Assembly (NCBI RefSeq): GCF_036884655.1
Contig: NC_088344.1
Coordinates: 35,839,001 to 35,903,000, forward strand
Source of the DNA: Musa acuminata AAA Group
Lineage: Eukaryota; Streptophyta; Magnoliopsida; Zingiberales; Musaceae
DNA: 64,000 nt
Direction of reading: 5' to 3'
Part shown: positions 35,801 through 47,610 of the stretch, one piece after another
How the letters are laid out: the number at the start of each line of letters is the position of its first letter
Position numbering within the stretch: position 1 is the stretch's first letter
Notes under the pieces: model-generated
Seen by the model: the letters and a program-made list of their open reading frames with translations, nothing else
What the model was told of the DNA's origin: nothing
Databases searched by the model: none
Translations under genes and position numbers: made by a program

Positions 35801-38800
35801 AAAACTGCGTATAGAGATTGTGTTACCTAGGGAGATCGTATATCCCTGTTTCCTTGCAGATCCTCAGGAGAGGGTGAAGGAGGTCAAGCGTCCTCCTCTC
35901 TAGCGGTGATCCACACAGCAGGGTTGCGACGACGCTCCTCAAAACTCCAGGCCTACTCTGAGGTGGAGAGGGAGAGGAGAATAGGAAGGGCAAGCAAAGA
36001 CTCTAGCCTATGAGGCTGTGAATCCCACCTATTTATAGAGATCCCGTGTCAAAACCCTAATGGGTCCTTTCCCTAGTGGGTATTGGATCTGCATCCAATA
36101 AGACAAGGGCTCCGTCGGATATCTCATATCCAAACCTCTACTCATCGCAATGCCTACCATATGTGTGTGACCCTCTAGGCCCAATATCGAGCTGGCCGTG
36201 AGTCATACCTGTCAGAACTCCTTCTAACTAAGTGAATTATTATCTCTGTAATAATTCACTCGACTCATCGACTACGGAAGTACTAGGCCACTACGCCGTA
36301 GTCCCCAGACGATACAGGGGAATCCAATCCATTGGACCTGTCTGTCCTCAGTTACCATGTACCTATAGTCCCTCATCCATCTAATATCCCAGAGACCGTA
36401 TATCGAGCATGGTGCTGTCAGACCCATACGGTTTCTACTCGAGTCTCGCTCTAATCGGATTCTCCCGGAGAACTCTTTCTCTCTCAACCCGAATGACCCT
36501 GGCCAGGGATTTGTCTGAGCAAGAACACATGGGATATTCCTCTCATGATACCGAGAGTGGATGATCCTCTATCGACACTCAATAGCCCTCGTAAGGTCGA
36601 CTACCACTCCCAATGACCAGCTGTACTAGATCTGGGAACAGCCAAACCTATAAGTCTGGTATCAAAGAGTGGAGCACTCATACAGGACATCCTTGGTGTC
36701 TCAAGTCTAAGAACCAGATACACCACTAGGACTACGGAATCGTTGTCTGACAATAAGGCATCATCAACCATCCAGCATTCCGTAAGCGGATCAATCAGTG
36801 AACTCATTTTCCAATGAGCACCTGTACTGTATCCCTAGTGTCCCTACACGAGCAGCTATGAGACCAGCTGCATCCATCATATGGACGGGTATACAGCACA
36901 CCAGTCTATCCGGTTATCACGATGTCCCTCTCGAGTAACCTATGACCGGGATTATTTAGGATATGTGTTTAAAGGTGAATCGATCTCATTATCGTGATCT
37001 CATCACGATCCGATTCCCATTGCACAAATCCAAGGACATCACAATACATATGCATTTATGCAATAGTTATAAAGTGATATACGCCAAAATATAATAAGCA
37101 AAAAGATTCTGTATCAAGTCACACGTGCCATCACTCATGTGATTGGCTTGCTGGGCACTTATGACTAGCAGTAATAACTGTTCTTTTGTTTCTGGTTTTA
37201 TAACACTCTAATCTGAAGTAATAATGCTACATATGGTAGATAATATCGAGTGCTCAGCTTTTGAAAATCGTATTTGTTCACAACCTATGGGGGACAAAGG
37301 ATTCTGAAAAACAGTCTCCTAAAGTAATGTTCATTCGTATCACTTGTCATAGGAAGTTACGTAACTCTAGAAAGAGCTAGAACATTGAACTTCTTCGTCA
37401 GTTGTGAAACATAGTGGGAATTTTCGATTAGAAGCCAATCTCGTAGCAGGGAGACCAAGATTCTAATGAATGGAATACCCCGTTTTAGGGTTCTCACTGG
37501 CACCTTTTTATAAACAATCAACAGATAGCTCATTCATCCTGTTCACAAGATGGAGCTACAATGAACATAAAGTATGCTATGTTAAAATGTATATTGGATT
37601 AGGAGGTTCAGGAAGCTATGATTCTAGAAAGACCTACTACTTGAGCATGATGGTGCTACATTAGAAGGTTCAGGAATGCAATGACAGAAAGTTTCTCACA
37701 ACAAAACAGGATTATGAAGTGTTCTACTGTGAAGTTATAGGACATTGGCCATTAAAAAACTTAATTGAGAAGGACCATATCCAAATTTGCCGCTTTTGGA
37801 TATCCTGAACATAGCATGTACATGAAGCTTGTGATTCAGCTTTTCATTAAGAAGGCTGATAACAAGTTGCATATTATTAGTAGTTTATGTTCTTCTAACA
37901 AGAGCCTCATCAAAAAGTGAACTCTGAGACTTTTTGTTCGTTGCACGCATAAAAAATCATGAAGCACAGACAGAAACGGAAGCACTACCAGTATATGCCA
38001 AGGATATGCCAATGGCCAAAAAGATAGAATCTTTGACCAATAAAAACCTTTAAATTTGAAGAATGCACTTAATAACTCGAGAAATTTTATATCTAGTTAT
38101 TTACATTGCAAACTAACAGCACAAAGCCTTTTTTTTTTTTCTTTTTCATGGAAAATTAAGCTCACAAACTACAGCCTATGTCTTAAAACCAAGTACAGTT
38201 TCAAGCTACCACAAGTATGATTTATGGTATCTGAAAGTAAATGCTTTGTTAAACTCAATCTATTTTCAGGAATCCACTTAAAGATTGTGTTTTTTCAAAT
38301 ATAATGATGTAGATTAAAAAAAATTCAAGGTAGAGTGATCAAAACACACAACAAGAGGAGTATTGATGCTATGGTCTTTGCTATGTATAACTTGCTAATT
38401 GCACCAAGCTTCATAAAAAAAAAAAAACAATGTGCAACCTAGCTTTTCTATTAAGAATCTAAAGCAGGAACCAAATTTAACCATCACATATGAGTAAATA
38501 TATCAGAACAACCTCTCCTTCAAATTTACTAAATACCATTATTTTTTCTTTATGGAATGAATATATTCAATGTTGACATTCTCATGCTCAGCTGCAGATC
38601 CAGTAAGAACTAAGATCTGATGTATATGCTTGGTCGATCCAAAGTCTCCATCTTCCACAAGAAGAAAATGGTCATAACTCAAAGCAAGTTAAACCTAGAT
38701 TACAAAACCTTCATATGTTTCGTTTTTGGATCCACGACCCGTTCCAGGAACCTTAAAATCATAGCACCTACGCAACTATTTCTGGCGCACTGATGGCACC

Positions 38801-39147
38801 ATCTCAGAAGCAACCTCCACATCTTAGATTCTGAATGGAAACCCACGCTCTCTTTAGGTTACTCTTTTTCTATCTTTTCTTCTGTAATTTCTCCAACTAT
38901 CACTCTGAACTATTCTCAAAATAGACATCAAGAATTGACATCGATCAACTTACAAGATCTAAAACAATAAACCGAGAGAAGAACTACCAAATCGATGGAT
39001 CTTCGACTATTTCAAATCGACGAGAACAAACGATCACATAATTAGGGTTGGGAAGAGAAGGGTACCGACGCCAGCGATGAGGCAAGAGGCGGCGACGACG
39101 GGCTCCTTCACGACGAATATCTTCAGCTTCTCCATCACCCGCCCCAT
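26821..39147 (-). CDS. Complex I B9/NDUFA3-like small subunit
   Basis: Three coding exons on the - strand: 39147-39066, 27252-27170 and 26856-26821, all GT-AG and in phase, giving 66 aa. It starts [20 protein letters not shown], continues with a hydrophobic stretch through [16 protein letters not shown] and ends [11 protein letters not shown]. This matches the short plant protein I remember as At2g46540, listed as the mitochondrial complex I B9 subunit (NDUFA3 homologue); the name rests on memory, the gene structure on sequence. NDUFA3 is a single-pass inner-membrane accessory subunit of NADH:ubiquinone oxidoreductase. Intron 1 is 11.8 kb because an 8.7-kb Ty1/copia element sits in it in the same orientation; without the element it would be about 3.1 kb. 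Intron 2 is 313 bases. The ATG follows a purine-rich GAGAGAGCAGAAGAG leader. Confidence 0.8.
28447..28451. repeat. Target-site duplication, left copy (GTAAT)
   Basis: GTAAT directly before the left LTR; the identical five bases follow the right LTR at 37171-37175. Confidence 0.93.
28452..29945 (-). repeat. 3' LTR of the intact copia element
   Basis: Begins TGTTGGGAAATCATTGGGGG on the + strand and ends GACTAGCA. A TATA-like box (CTATAAATAG on the - strand) lies near 28804-28813. Open frames of 71 and 68 codons inside it recur at the same place in the other LTR and are not genes. Confidence 0.96.
29946..29957 (-). other. Polypurine tract
   Basis: On the - strand AAGTGGGAGAT directly precedes the 3' LTR start TGCTAGTC; it would prime plus-strand DNA synthesis. 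The gag-pol stop lies only about 14 bases from the LTR. Confidence 0.85.
29960..33853 (-). CDS. Ty1/copia gag-pol polyprotein, intact
   Basis: One frame of about 1297 aa; the ATG at 33853 ([20 protein letters not shown]) is preferred because the frame further upstream has only a TTG. Gag (UBN2-like) comes first, with a zinc knuckle [14 protein letters not shown] at about residue 245-260. An aspartic protease follows ([12 protein letters not shown]), then the GAG-pre-integrase zone ([22 protein letters not shown]). The integrase has its acidic triad in [19 protein letters not shown] and ending [18 protein letters not shown]. Reverse transcriptase shows [31 protein letters not shown] and [13 protein letters not shown]. 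RNase H shows [24 protein letters not shown] and [13 protein letters not shown]. Protease-integrase-RT order is diagnostic of Ty1/copia. I see no broken catalytic motif. The lineage (Tork/Angela type) is uncertain. Confidence 0.97.
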   Translation of the reverse strand: MSLSNPLRGILDVNRLTGPNYTDWLRNLRIVLTAEKIVYVLDTVMPTPEEGASEDEIARYVKYIDDSTLAQCYMLVSMTPELQRQHEKMDARSILLHVRKLFEEQGRTQRYEISKSLFRARMTEGTPVQNHVLKMIEWIEKLTGLGMVLEDNLCVDIVLQSLPDSFSQFIMNFNMNKLEVTLPELLNMLREAESTIKKEKPVLYTGETRKKRKAERSLKKGKGKGKQGKAKVAKKDPTKDKGQCFHCGKDGHWKRNCKEYLAERAKQKLDEASGTFMISLHLSDSYDNTWVLDTGSAYHICNSLQVLARPRRLERGEMDLKMGNGAKVVVLAVGEVALHLPSGAFIALDACYFVPSIIKNIISISCLTVSGYKFVFENNGYSILLDDKIITKGTLHNGLFMLDTTPHIMNINMSKRKRDELNSAYLWHCRLGHIHERRIQKLLNDGYLDPFDYVSYATCEPCIRGKLTNSLFSGTGERATELLELIHSDVCGPMSTHAIGGYSYFITFTDDFSRYGYVYLMKYKSEAFEKFREYKNEVENQTGKSIKTLRSDRGGEYLSTEFTHFLKDHGILSQWTPPYTPQLNGVSERRNRTLLDMVRSMMSFADLPISFWGYALETAAYLLNRVPTKSVVSTPYEIWKGKKPDLKVVKIWGCSAHVKRHNPDKLESRTGRCKFVGYPKETCGYYFYHLEDQKVFVAKRAVFLEKEHILDGDSGRMIELSEVGEPSSSTTLQPESVQVSNTQVSTLRRSDRVSHPPERYVGHIRAEDVEDIDPQTYEEAIMSIDSGKWKEAMNSEMDSMYSNKVWNLVDAPEGIVPIGCKWIFKKKIGVDGKVETYKARLVAKGYRQRQGVDYDETFSPVAMLKSIRILLAIAAHYDYEIWQMDVKTAFLNGNLEEEVYMMQPEGFVSKNCPDKVCRLLRSIYGLKQASRSWNIRFDEAIRSYDFVKNEDEPCVYRKVSGSAITFLVLYVDDILIIGNDIGMLSTIKAWLSRDFSMKDLGEASYILGIRIYRDRSKRMLGLSQSRYIETIVKRFGMENSKRCLIPMRHGISLSTSMSPKTPEERANMDMIPYASAIGSIMYAMLCTRPDIAHALSVTSRYQADPGLEHWKAVKCILKYLRRTKDLLLVYGGNSLKVEGYTDSSFQSDVDDSKSNSGYVYTLNGGAVCWKSSKQDTTADSTTEAEYIAASDAAKEGVWLKKFITDLGVVPDSEEPISLYCDNNGAIAQAKEPRSHQKSKHVLRRFHLIREIVTRGDVAVERVPSEDNIADPLTKPLSQIVFERHRGLMGIRHIGDWL
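33854..35655 (-). other. Long leader of the copia element
   Basis: About 1.8 kb between primer site and gag without a conserved ORF. It holds four spaced copies of a 19-base motif (34050-34345), an AT-rich middle and a very GC-rich block (about 35140-35540) rich in GCCGCC and CTGCC. Immediately before the gag ATG the - strand reads CATCTTTATTTTCAG, a good splice-acceptor-like sequence. Open frames in the GC block (260 codons on the + strand, 214 on the - strand) have no family resemblance; the 214-codon sense frame lacks an internal ATG. Confidence 0.7.
34049..34345. repeat. Four-copy motif in the copia leader
   Basis: CTCGAGGGACTCGACCAA occurs near 34050, 34154, 34232 and 34324, each preceded by one or two variable bases and separated by unrelated sequence of about 60-85 bases. 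Each copy contains the palindrome CTCGAG and a second CTCGA. Confidence 0.93.
35656..35676 (-). other. Primer binding site (initiator Met tRNA type)
   Basis: On the - strand GTGGTATCAGAGCCAGG follows the 5' LTR end CCCAACA directly. TGGTATCAGAGC is complementary to the 3' end of plant initiator methionine tRNA, the usual primer of plant copia elements. Confidence 0.95.
35677..37170 (-). repeat. 5' LTR of the intact copia element
   Basis: Same length as the 3' LTR; differences seen by eye are CCCACC/CCCTCC, CATCCAAT/CATCAAAT, ATCCAAAC/ATCCGAAC, AACAGCC/AACAACC, CATTTTCC/CATTCTCC and CTCATGTG/CTCACGTG. A TATA-like box lies on the - strand near 36030-36039, which would start element transcription in the host-gene direction. 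Confidence 0.96.
37171..37175. repeat. Target-site duplication, right copy (GTAAT)
   Basis: Identical to 28447-28451; marks the insertion point of the copia element. Confidence 0.93.
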
Positions 39148-39346
39148 CTCTTCTGCTCTCTCGGTTCGCACCCTCGATCACGCCCTGCTTCTGCTCCCTG
39201 TGCGGGTTTCGTCCACGCACACAGGTTTTAATCGGATCATGTGGGCTTAAGGCCGGCCCATTTATTTGATTTTAGCCCATTAATTTGAGCTCGGTCTTAC
39301 CCATTTTTGTTTTTTTTAATTTATCCTGTTAATTTTAAAGTCCTTT

Positions 39347-39350
<4 letters not shown>

Positions 39351-39400
<50 letters not shown>
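39351..39400. repeat. (AT)n microsatellite
   Basis: About 25 AT units. Confidence 0.97.
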
Positions 39401-39403
<3 letters not shown>

Positions 39404-39711
39404 CCTTTTTATGTTGATAATATTATCGGGCAATTAGGAATTCTAATACAGACAAAAGATATTGTGGCGATCGAAGCAGGGCGTAGGTATCAATCTACGG
39501 GATGAGGCCCAATAATAAAACTAATTGGGCCGGGCTTAACTTGATTGTAGCCCGACTCATCGATCGCTTCGGCTGGCCCTGTCAAGGGCCGCCGTACCCC
39601 ATCCAGGGAACGGATTCCAAGAATATCCGCTGCAAGATACCGGAATATTATTGGAATCTACCGCTCTCATACGGTACATTAAGATTCATCCATAGAACCG
39701 CTGCTCGGGTC

Positions 39712-39712
<1 letters not shown>

Positions 39713-39751
<39 letters not shown>
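39713..39751. repeat. (CT)n microsatellite
   Basis: About 19 CT units. Confidence 0.95.
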
Positions 39752-39755
<4 letters not shown>

Positions 39756-40795
39756 TGGATCTCTCTGAAGTCTTTTGAGTTCAGGTAACCAAATCAGTAT
39801 CCATCACTTTCTTTTCTCATCTCGATAGGAATTTTAATATATAGATTTTTTTTTATAATGACAGATAGTTAACTTTTACCTTCATTTAATGCATATGAAG
39901 TTCCCCTTTTCTTGAATAGAATTCCCCATTTTGCAAGAAGGCTATGCATTGGAATCATTGATCATGTCAATCCACAATTATTTGTAACAAGAATTTGAGT
40001 GAAACAAATAGGGAATTCCATACTAAATCAAATACAACTTGTTTTTCATCCATCATGTAAAATAAAAATTCAATGATCTCTTCCATTAAAAAAAAGAAGA
40101 GAGAAAACACGATGTGAAAATATATGCAACTGTACAGCATCAACTGGGATTAATTTGATGCGCCATCAGTGCAATTCTTGAATTAAAATGGACAAGGACA
40201 GTGCCATGATACAGATTACAGGCACTTACAACATCTAATCAGTGGCTTTTTGCTTCTTATTCTTTCAATGCAAGAAACTTTTTACACTTCTCAAGGCTGT
40301 AACTTGCTCAGAAAACACTTCTCCTTTGTAGTTTCCAACTGTTTGAGTTGATGTGTGTCGCATCTCTAAGTTTAGAAAAATGGAAGCGGTGAATTATCGC
40401 ATCCTGTAAGTGTAATGGTTGCTCTTCCAAGATCATAAGATCTAAGAAATAAAACTTGTCAATGCTGTTTGGATGTTCATGATCAACAAATATATAAGGA
40501 AACAAAATTATAGCATAAATGATGGTTTTACCTTATGTTACAGAGGCTGCAACTCTAACTGGCTTTATTTTGAGAGTATTTCGGATGTGTTCGTATCCCG
40601 TGATAAATGCCCCAAAGAATTAAAGGAATCTAAGCTGTAGTTTTCCTAGTAATTTATACATGATTAGAGAATTTGCTTCATCTTTGTTCCTGTTGTTCAG
40701 TGGTGGATGCGTCTTCAAGACAAGACAACCTATGGAGAACGAGTCATATGAGAATTTTGATTGATATCAGGATACTGCACTTCCATGGTGAGTGT

Positions 40796-43700
40796 TTAAA
40801 TATGCATTGAAATAATTGCTTCCAGATTACCTGACTCACTCTCAGCCAAGTGTGACCATTCTTCTGGTTCTAGCTTTGACTTTGAAGCCTTTATTAGCTC
40901 CATAAGAGCAACATTAACCTGGAAGTCCACCAGTAAGTTTAGGACTTGTCTGGCATTTAGAGTATGAAGTGATAAAGATTTCTTCTTAAAAACATATAAT
41001 CAAACAGCAGAAACAGGCATACACCAGAATGGTTTACTTTACAGCAGCAGGGCTGAACTGGCCCCATGTATAGATGAGATGACAACTTGCTGTTGTCTAC
41101 AAATCATAGATGAGGAATAATTGAAAGACTAACTTTTTCTGAAAATGTGAGAGAATGTTCAGCATGCTACTTCAAATATAGTAGTTGTATGATCTGCAAC
41201 AAGTTTTTACATTTATCTTGAGCTCACTAGATATGTTTTAACTTGTCATTTGATTATCTTTTTTCTTGTAAGACATCTTGAAGGACAAGTTCAGTTTTGA
41301 AAGACATCTTTTTTCTTGTACAAGGGAACATGGATAAGCTAAGAACTGGTACAATATCATGTTTTGAGATATTATTAGTGTGAAATCTCTGAAAGTTAAC
41401 AGTCCAGCAATCAGTACCAAACTACTCCAGTCCAAAGTCAATAGCAATTATGTCATATCTTCACTGCAGGAAAGCATATCATGCGGCTAGAGGCATGACT
41501 GCCTTCAGATAAATAATAGACACAACTAGTCCTGAGCCATTATGCTAGCTTGTAGCTGTAGTATATGTAGCATGACATCCACAAAAGTTTCGTTATTGTA
41601 ATTTAAAATTTCTTTGCTTTGTTTTTGAACGGCTTAAAAACAGAGGTGAAGCAGATATGTAGAAGTCTGAAGTATAATCTCTTTGAGATGCCACAATATT
41701 TTCATTAGAAAGTATCTTGGTGCTATGATGATAAAGAAAATCATGGTTGTAATAGACCAAAAATGAAAACAAAAAACTTATAAAATATCTGTTCCTGGGA
41801 TTATTATACCACTAAAGGTTGCAAACCACATAGGTGACTTGTTGAATGGCATGAAACTGCAGCATCTTCATGATATCCTACCATCAAACCTCAGTGGCTA
41901 ATATCTTTGCTATCTTTTACATTCCGTCAAAAGACAGTCATAAGAAAGAATTTGTATAATACGTATGCTGCAAACTTCTGTTTCTATCATCATCAGTTAT
42001 AGAGCATTTCACTTCAAAGTTCTGACTTATATGGATTCATAATATAGATACCTCTTCTGGCCTCTCATGGCTCACTAGATGTGCGCCGTGAAGCTCTACC
42101 ATTCTTGCAACAGGTTGCAGCTTCTTTGCAAGCCTCCTTGCATGATCCAATTGAGCAATGATGTCATCCCTATCAAGATATTGCATCACAATGTTAGTTT
42201 TTCAATATTGTTGACAAGCATAGGAGGGGGAGAGTGGGAGGGAGTAAACTTTAGTTGCTACCTGCCATGGATGATTGAAACAAGAACCCCTGATGAACGA
42301 ATTGTCTCAAGTTCTTTTGAAGTCATATTATGCATCCAGCAGGCATTAAGTTGGCCTTCAAAACCATAGTTAGATTGCATTCCACTTGATGATATTGCTT
42401 TTACATAATCCTGAAGTCATGAAACTCTTATCTGTATTAAAAATAAAAAAGACTGGAAAACCATAAAAAAGCAGAAAATCACGTGATTCCATTAATCATT
42501 TTGCCAGAGATTTCATCTTAAATTCAGAACAAGGTTGCTTCTTACGGAGAAAATTGTGCTAGAGGCCATATTAGAACATTGTTTACCATCAATTTAATAG
42601 AGATGACAATAAACCCAGCCTGGCGAGTTAAATTTTTTTTCCCAGTATTAAAATCTTTTAGCCGTTTATATGAATAATAGCAATGCAAGACGATGAATAC
42701 CCAAAACAAAAATCAGAATTTACATCTCTCTGTAACTTTGTCAATGGTTTCACATTTCTTTCTATCGCATCACCACTGATTCAACATGAAGGTATGGTAA
42801 ATGGCTAAATGATATGAAAATCTTTATTATATTGTTGGAAAAGTGTTTTTGCAAGTGAAGGAGTGCTTTTTTTGTTCGATGTTCGACAGATGAATGGCTT
42901 ACGCTTTCTATAATAATTTTCAGCATTTTTTATGTTATGTCTAACAGAACTTTGTGGTGAAAATTTGCTGCACAATTCCGTCCCAATCTGTTCATTGGGA
43001 ACCATCGTTTCAGTAATTTTCTAGATGCCAATTGGCTAGAGGTGTTTAAGTTCATATCAGTTTTGCCAGGAGAATTGAGCAGGATGACATGATGAGATGG
43101 AGATGGACAGCCATGGCAAGTTCTCATCATGTGACTTTGGTATCTTTTGAACTTGGGTGGAGACAAAGAATCTGTAGTAGGAAAGATGAGGAAGACAAAA
43201 GTAGGCAGGATAAGATGAAAAGTACCAAATATTGTTTGTCACTAGCTTGAGTTATAGGGCAGGTTGATGCTAGCACAGCTAAAGGAAAGAATAGATTAGA
43301 GAACTTTAGGACTAGTGTTGCTTTCCTTGAAAGAAAAGAGAAGAACTGATATTCAGAAACTCTGCTGGAAATGTGGCCAAGGTGTTTTAGGTGTTAACTG
43401 CAGGAGACCAAAATAAATCTAAATAATTTTTATGTGTTCTATTTTGGCACAACTTCACTTACTTGATAGAGAATATCCCTTCTTGTCCGAGATCCAACAC
43501 ATTCATCAAGGTATTCCTGCATATAACATCAAAGAGGTTCATAATTAATTGCTTTCGGGGGGTTTCACAAAGATGAAATATCTCATCTAGGTTGCATGGC
43601 AATCAAAGATAGTGCATGCAAAAAAAAGTGCTCCACCTTAGTGTAATGGGTTTCTAAGTCCACCATAGCGCGTTGTTCTGGGGTCTTTGCTCTCAAGAAT

Positions 43701-44882
43701 CGAAATGCCAGCGATAGCATCTGGAGATCAATCTGCAATAGCGGTGAAATTTCATCTTGATGAGTGATGTGCACAGCAGTGTGTATTTTGCTTTAACCTT
43801 AGGCAACAAATATGCAATTTAGTAAAACAAGAAACATTGCATGATAAATTTTGCGTATATATGTTGCTAAAGGAGTTCATAAAGAATCCTCACTTAAACT
43901 ATCCCATTAAGAACTGCTGACGATGAGCCTTGTTTTTTTTTTTCTTTTTTTTTTCCGCTGGAGTCATTTAGTAGCAGTATCACTTGCTTTTTTGTGGTTC
44001 TGAGCAGAGTTAACACCGACATTTTCATAATCCTTGAAAGATAACTAACAAGGTCAAGATTACTTAATTGATGGACACTGTTCCTGATAAAGTGCTTTGA
44101 AACAGAAGGTTATACTTTAGTTTAGTTATCATCGATCTACATATTCAGTAGCAAGCTAGAACATTCCAGAAAATTGGAAGTAACTGGGTTAGATTGCATA
44201 ACTGGGTTAGATGCTTGAAAGTAGTTGAAACAAACAGCTTCAAACAGAAAGTAAAGAAGCAAGTGGTAAATTTGTATAAATCCAGGTAACACACCATTGC
44301 AAGAGACATTTATCTTTGCAAGAACTAAATCATATCAAAAAGTTCAACAAGATCAAGGGGTACTGAATGGAGTTGATTTGTCCGGAAGTAGTAGCTTTAC
44401 TGATATACCTTAGGGAAACATTCGAAGCCACCTCCAGTCACACTGAGCAAAGCCAAGGAGCATATCCTATCAGGTGCCATGGCTGCCAATTTGCAAGCAA
44501 TCATCGCTCCTGTACATCAATCAAACGGATTTGAATAGCATGTAAGCGTATACTACACAAACACTCTTCAAACTCTGAGAAGCTACAGCAAGGAAAAGAG
44601 AATGTACTGAATCAGTAGGCAAAGTATGATTTGCTTATAAACTTTCCATCTTAGTGCCAATAAGAATCAATCATGTTCTAGGAAGAAGTCAACGCACCCA
44701 TTGAGTGACCAAAAACATGAGCTTTTTTCCAGCCTAGATGGTCCAATAAAGCCAGGGCATCTTCAGCCATGATAGTTGTTCTGCAACCCAAAGAACAGAG
44801 CACATAAGTTCTTTCCTAGCAATTATACCTCATACACTAATTCAAAGTTCCTCAGGAGAAAAGATTGCATTCATCGTGGTTC

Positions 44883-44924
<42 letters not shown>

Positions 44925-45589
44925 ATATATATATGGTTCGATCTCATTAAAAAAGTGCCACGTATAGTCCTGAATCAACTGATCGATTAATACACGTTCT
45001 TCTATCATTTTCTTGGATTCTTCCTCAAAAGAGATAAAGAACGTTAGTCCATTAACTATCTCGATGTTGTTTATTCCGATTAATAAGCTAAAATCCGATC
45101 GTGAAAAACCCAATTTTGAGGACTAAATCTTTTACACCAACATTAAATTAACGGGGCTCTAAAAAATCATGAGTAAGAAAAACAAGAGAGAAAAATTACG
45201 TGTAATCCGATTTCTCGGTGGGGACGGAGCTCCGACCCACCCCGCGGTTGTCGAAGCAGCACACCTCGATCCCGTCCCCCTCCCGGACCTCCTCACCGAA
45301 GGTATTCGATTCCCCGCCGACAGTCTCCGTCGGCGGCGCCTCCTCATCATTGGGTTCCACAGCTCCCGTCAGCCCCTTTATCTGCGGTCCCCAGGAATCG
45401 TGCGTCCCCGCCAATCCTACACGCAAGAAGAACCTTTGGCACTCGAAAACCCCAAATCTCCATCAAAAACAGGAAAAATGCATCCAAAAGAGAAAATTTA
45501 CCGATGATGAGGAGGACTTTGGTACTCCCATTTCCGCATCTCCTGTAGAAAATCCTGATGCCATTGCTGCCTAGGTCGCAGTAAGGCAT
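40796..45589 (-). CDS. Alpha/beta hydrolase-fold protein (nine exons)
   Basis: Coding exons on the - strand: 45589-45502, 45416-45200, 44780-44698, 44509-44409, 43732-43637, 43516-43463, 42410-42262, 42169-42052 and 40918-40796; GT-AG and in phase, 342 aa. It begins MPYCDLGSNGIRIFYRRCGN and has the hydrolase-fold landmarks: LLIIGLAGTHDSW (oxyanion region), CCFDNRGVGRSSVP, the nucleophile elbow GHSMG (Ser about 128), an acidic residue in HGRDD (about 264-265) and the catalytic His in LHGAHLVSHE (about 293). The whole pattern, including GGGFECFPK and RAKTPEQRAMVDLETHY, matches the plant family of Arabidopsis At5g53050 (from memory). The substrate is unknown. No clear targeting peptide, so probably cytosolic. 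Exon 2 carries an acidic, poorly conserved insertion before the DNRG motif. Confidence 0.9.
44887..44921. repeat. (CT)n microsatellite in a hydrolase intron
   Basis: About 17 CT units between hydrolase coding exons 2 and 3. Confidence 0.95.
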
Positions 45590-47610
45590 ATTAACGACGA
45601 TAACTGGATCGCTAGAGAGAGAGAGGAGAGAGAAGAGAGGAAGGTTTGTCCGATCAGATTGGGGGAGTATTTAAAGACGGGCGGCGAGGTGGGAGGCAAC
45701 GGGACGCGTGGATGGATTGGTACGAGGTGACTAGTCTGCGTCAGATGGGACGGTTGTGGCGGGAAGGATAAGAAGAGGAGTCAAAAAAGAACGACGGATA
45801 ATAATAATAATAATAATAATAATGATGAATCCGATCGATCACGATTAGAACCACGAAAATCAACGTCTTTCTGTCGGTCCAGAAAGTATGTGGTTGACCA
45901 TGAAATGCATATGAAGATTTAAACCCAAAAAAATGGAGGAGGGGGGTGGGGGTGGGTGGAATTCCGTATAAGGTCTTATTTCCTCGTGGAGTTCCTATCT
46001 TTTCCTATAAAGTTCAGCAATTCCAAAATATCACATAAAAATAGGATAAATTCTTCATTAAAATCATTCTTTCCATGTGGTGTTCTCTCTCCTTTTTCTT
46101 TTTTTTTATTTATAATTTCCTATAAAGTTCAATAGTACAAAACTATCACTCAAAATATGAAATAAATTTCCTATAAAATATTCTCCTAACGAAAAAATAT
46201 GTATCACGTTCCAGATTTGTCACTATCCGTCGGGGCACGAGTTCAACGTGCAGAACTCTGGGTTTGGTTGGATGTGATGGCGACCAGAAAATAAGGCCCA
46301 TAGGACACTGATGAGTCATTCCTTATCTTATTATTATTACTGACAATAATATTATTGTTTTAAGTGCTGGATGGAAGGTCAGATATTGCAAATAAATCCA
46401 TCTTTGATGGCCACAATCGTCCTTTTAACATTATACTAAAGTTGTAGTTGATGCCCTTTGTCTTTGATGATGGAGTGTTTCTCTCCTTGAGGAGATGCAT
46501 TCTGTGAACTTTATGGACTCAAATCTGCATCAAGTTCTATGATTTGCCAAGAGGATGAATCTGGATATGAATGGTGATGGTTGGACATCATGTCAAGGGG
46601 AAAATTCACAGTGGTTTCTCGATTCATTCATTCATGTCAATAATTAGATGGTCCTGTCGGCACGAAACAAATGGCAAATAACTTTTCCCACAAGTTGCTT
46701 GATATAAGAGATCAGTAGGATACCTGTACTAAAGCGCATGATGCATCTGTTCTTTACTTGCGGTATTCTCCGACGGAGGAGAAGAGAATTCGTGATCATT
46801 GAAAAATGCAAAGCTAAGCTCCACATTTCTCATGGATAGTTGAGGGCACGCAATTTCAACTTGTAATCTGTGTAAGATAAGAAGAACATGTCTTGATGAA
46901 GAACCAACAATGTTAGTACATGAAATAAGTAAACGTCAGTAATTTACATAAAACAAAGGGAATATAAAAACAATCTAAACATTTCATTCATAATTGCATA
47001 TCCACTTTTACGATCGTTTAACATCTCTCTAATTTCTCAGTCTCGAAAGAAAGCCATCATATCCAAACCTAAAGTAATCAGGTTTATAAATCCACTCGGA
47101 CTCTTAAAACCAACTCCTAATTATATCCAAAGGTTGAGCCATCTACCTTTCGATGGTCAAAGCCATTCCTGCACTGTATGACAACAATACTCAGCTGAAG
47201 AGATTTAGCGATGCCCTGCAGAAGATGTGATGCATGTAAATGACACGAGCAAACTGATTTGAGATCACAAGGCATCATTACAATGATTGTGCAGTAATGA
47301 ATAACAATAAAGATCTAATCGATGATGTCATCAGACACTTTCTTATTTCATACAATTAATAAAGCTTCCCCACCCTACCTGTGCATAATAAACGCATGTA
47401 CAACTTCAGATTCAACGTATGTACATGAGAAACCATATATACAACAAAAGATGAATCCTCCAGTGAAGATGATCTGAGCCACCCCATATACCCAAGATTT
47501 CACATCAGCCCACAAAATATGGGCCTAATATTCACTCGCTTGCCTGAGATAAAAGGAGCCTGGGAGTCATTTGGTTCAAAGAAATTGGCATATTTCTGAA
47601 CTATAGTGAT
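45590..47610. other. Hydrolase promoter and intergenic DNA
   Basis: The hydrolase 5' leader (GAGAGAGAGAGGAGAGAGAA near 45615, read on the + strand) and promoter, an (AAT)n run at about 45800-45822, and AT-rich DNA without a supported gene. The last few hundred bases are probably the 3' UTR of the 477-aa protein gene. Confidence 0.5.

Larger units (their letters stand above)
28452..37170 (-). mobile_element. Intact Ty1/copia LTR retrotransposon
   Basis: Complete element of 8719 bp on the - strand: 5' LTR 37170-35677, primer binding site, about 1.8-kb leader, one uninterrupted gag-pol frame, polypurine tract, 3' LTR 29945-28452. LTRs are 1494 bp each, with TG...CA ends, and I count about six differences between them by eye (roughly 0.4 %). 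A perfect 5-bp GTAAT duplication flanks it. Intact frame and near-identical LTRs indicate recent insertion and possibly competence. It lies in intron 1 of the B9-like gene in the sense direction. Confidence 0.97.
39148..40795. other. Intergenic: B9-like promoter to hydrolase 3' end
   Basis: Contains the promoter of the B9-like gene (- strand, right of 39147), two microsatellites and, towards 40795, the probable 3' UTR of the hydrolase gene. No further gene supported. Confidence 0.5.

Noticed and set aside
35048..35830. 260-codon + strand frame rich in Ala/Pro/Gly
   Set aside because: Antisense to the copia leader and running into the LTR; low complexity, no homology that I recognise.
38984..39220. 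78-codon Arg-rich - strand frame
   Set aside because: Shadow of exon 1 of the B9-like gene in another frame; the real frame is shorter and spliced.
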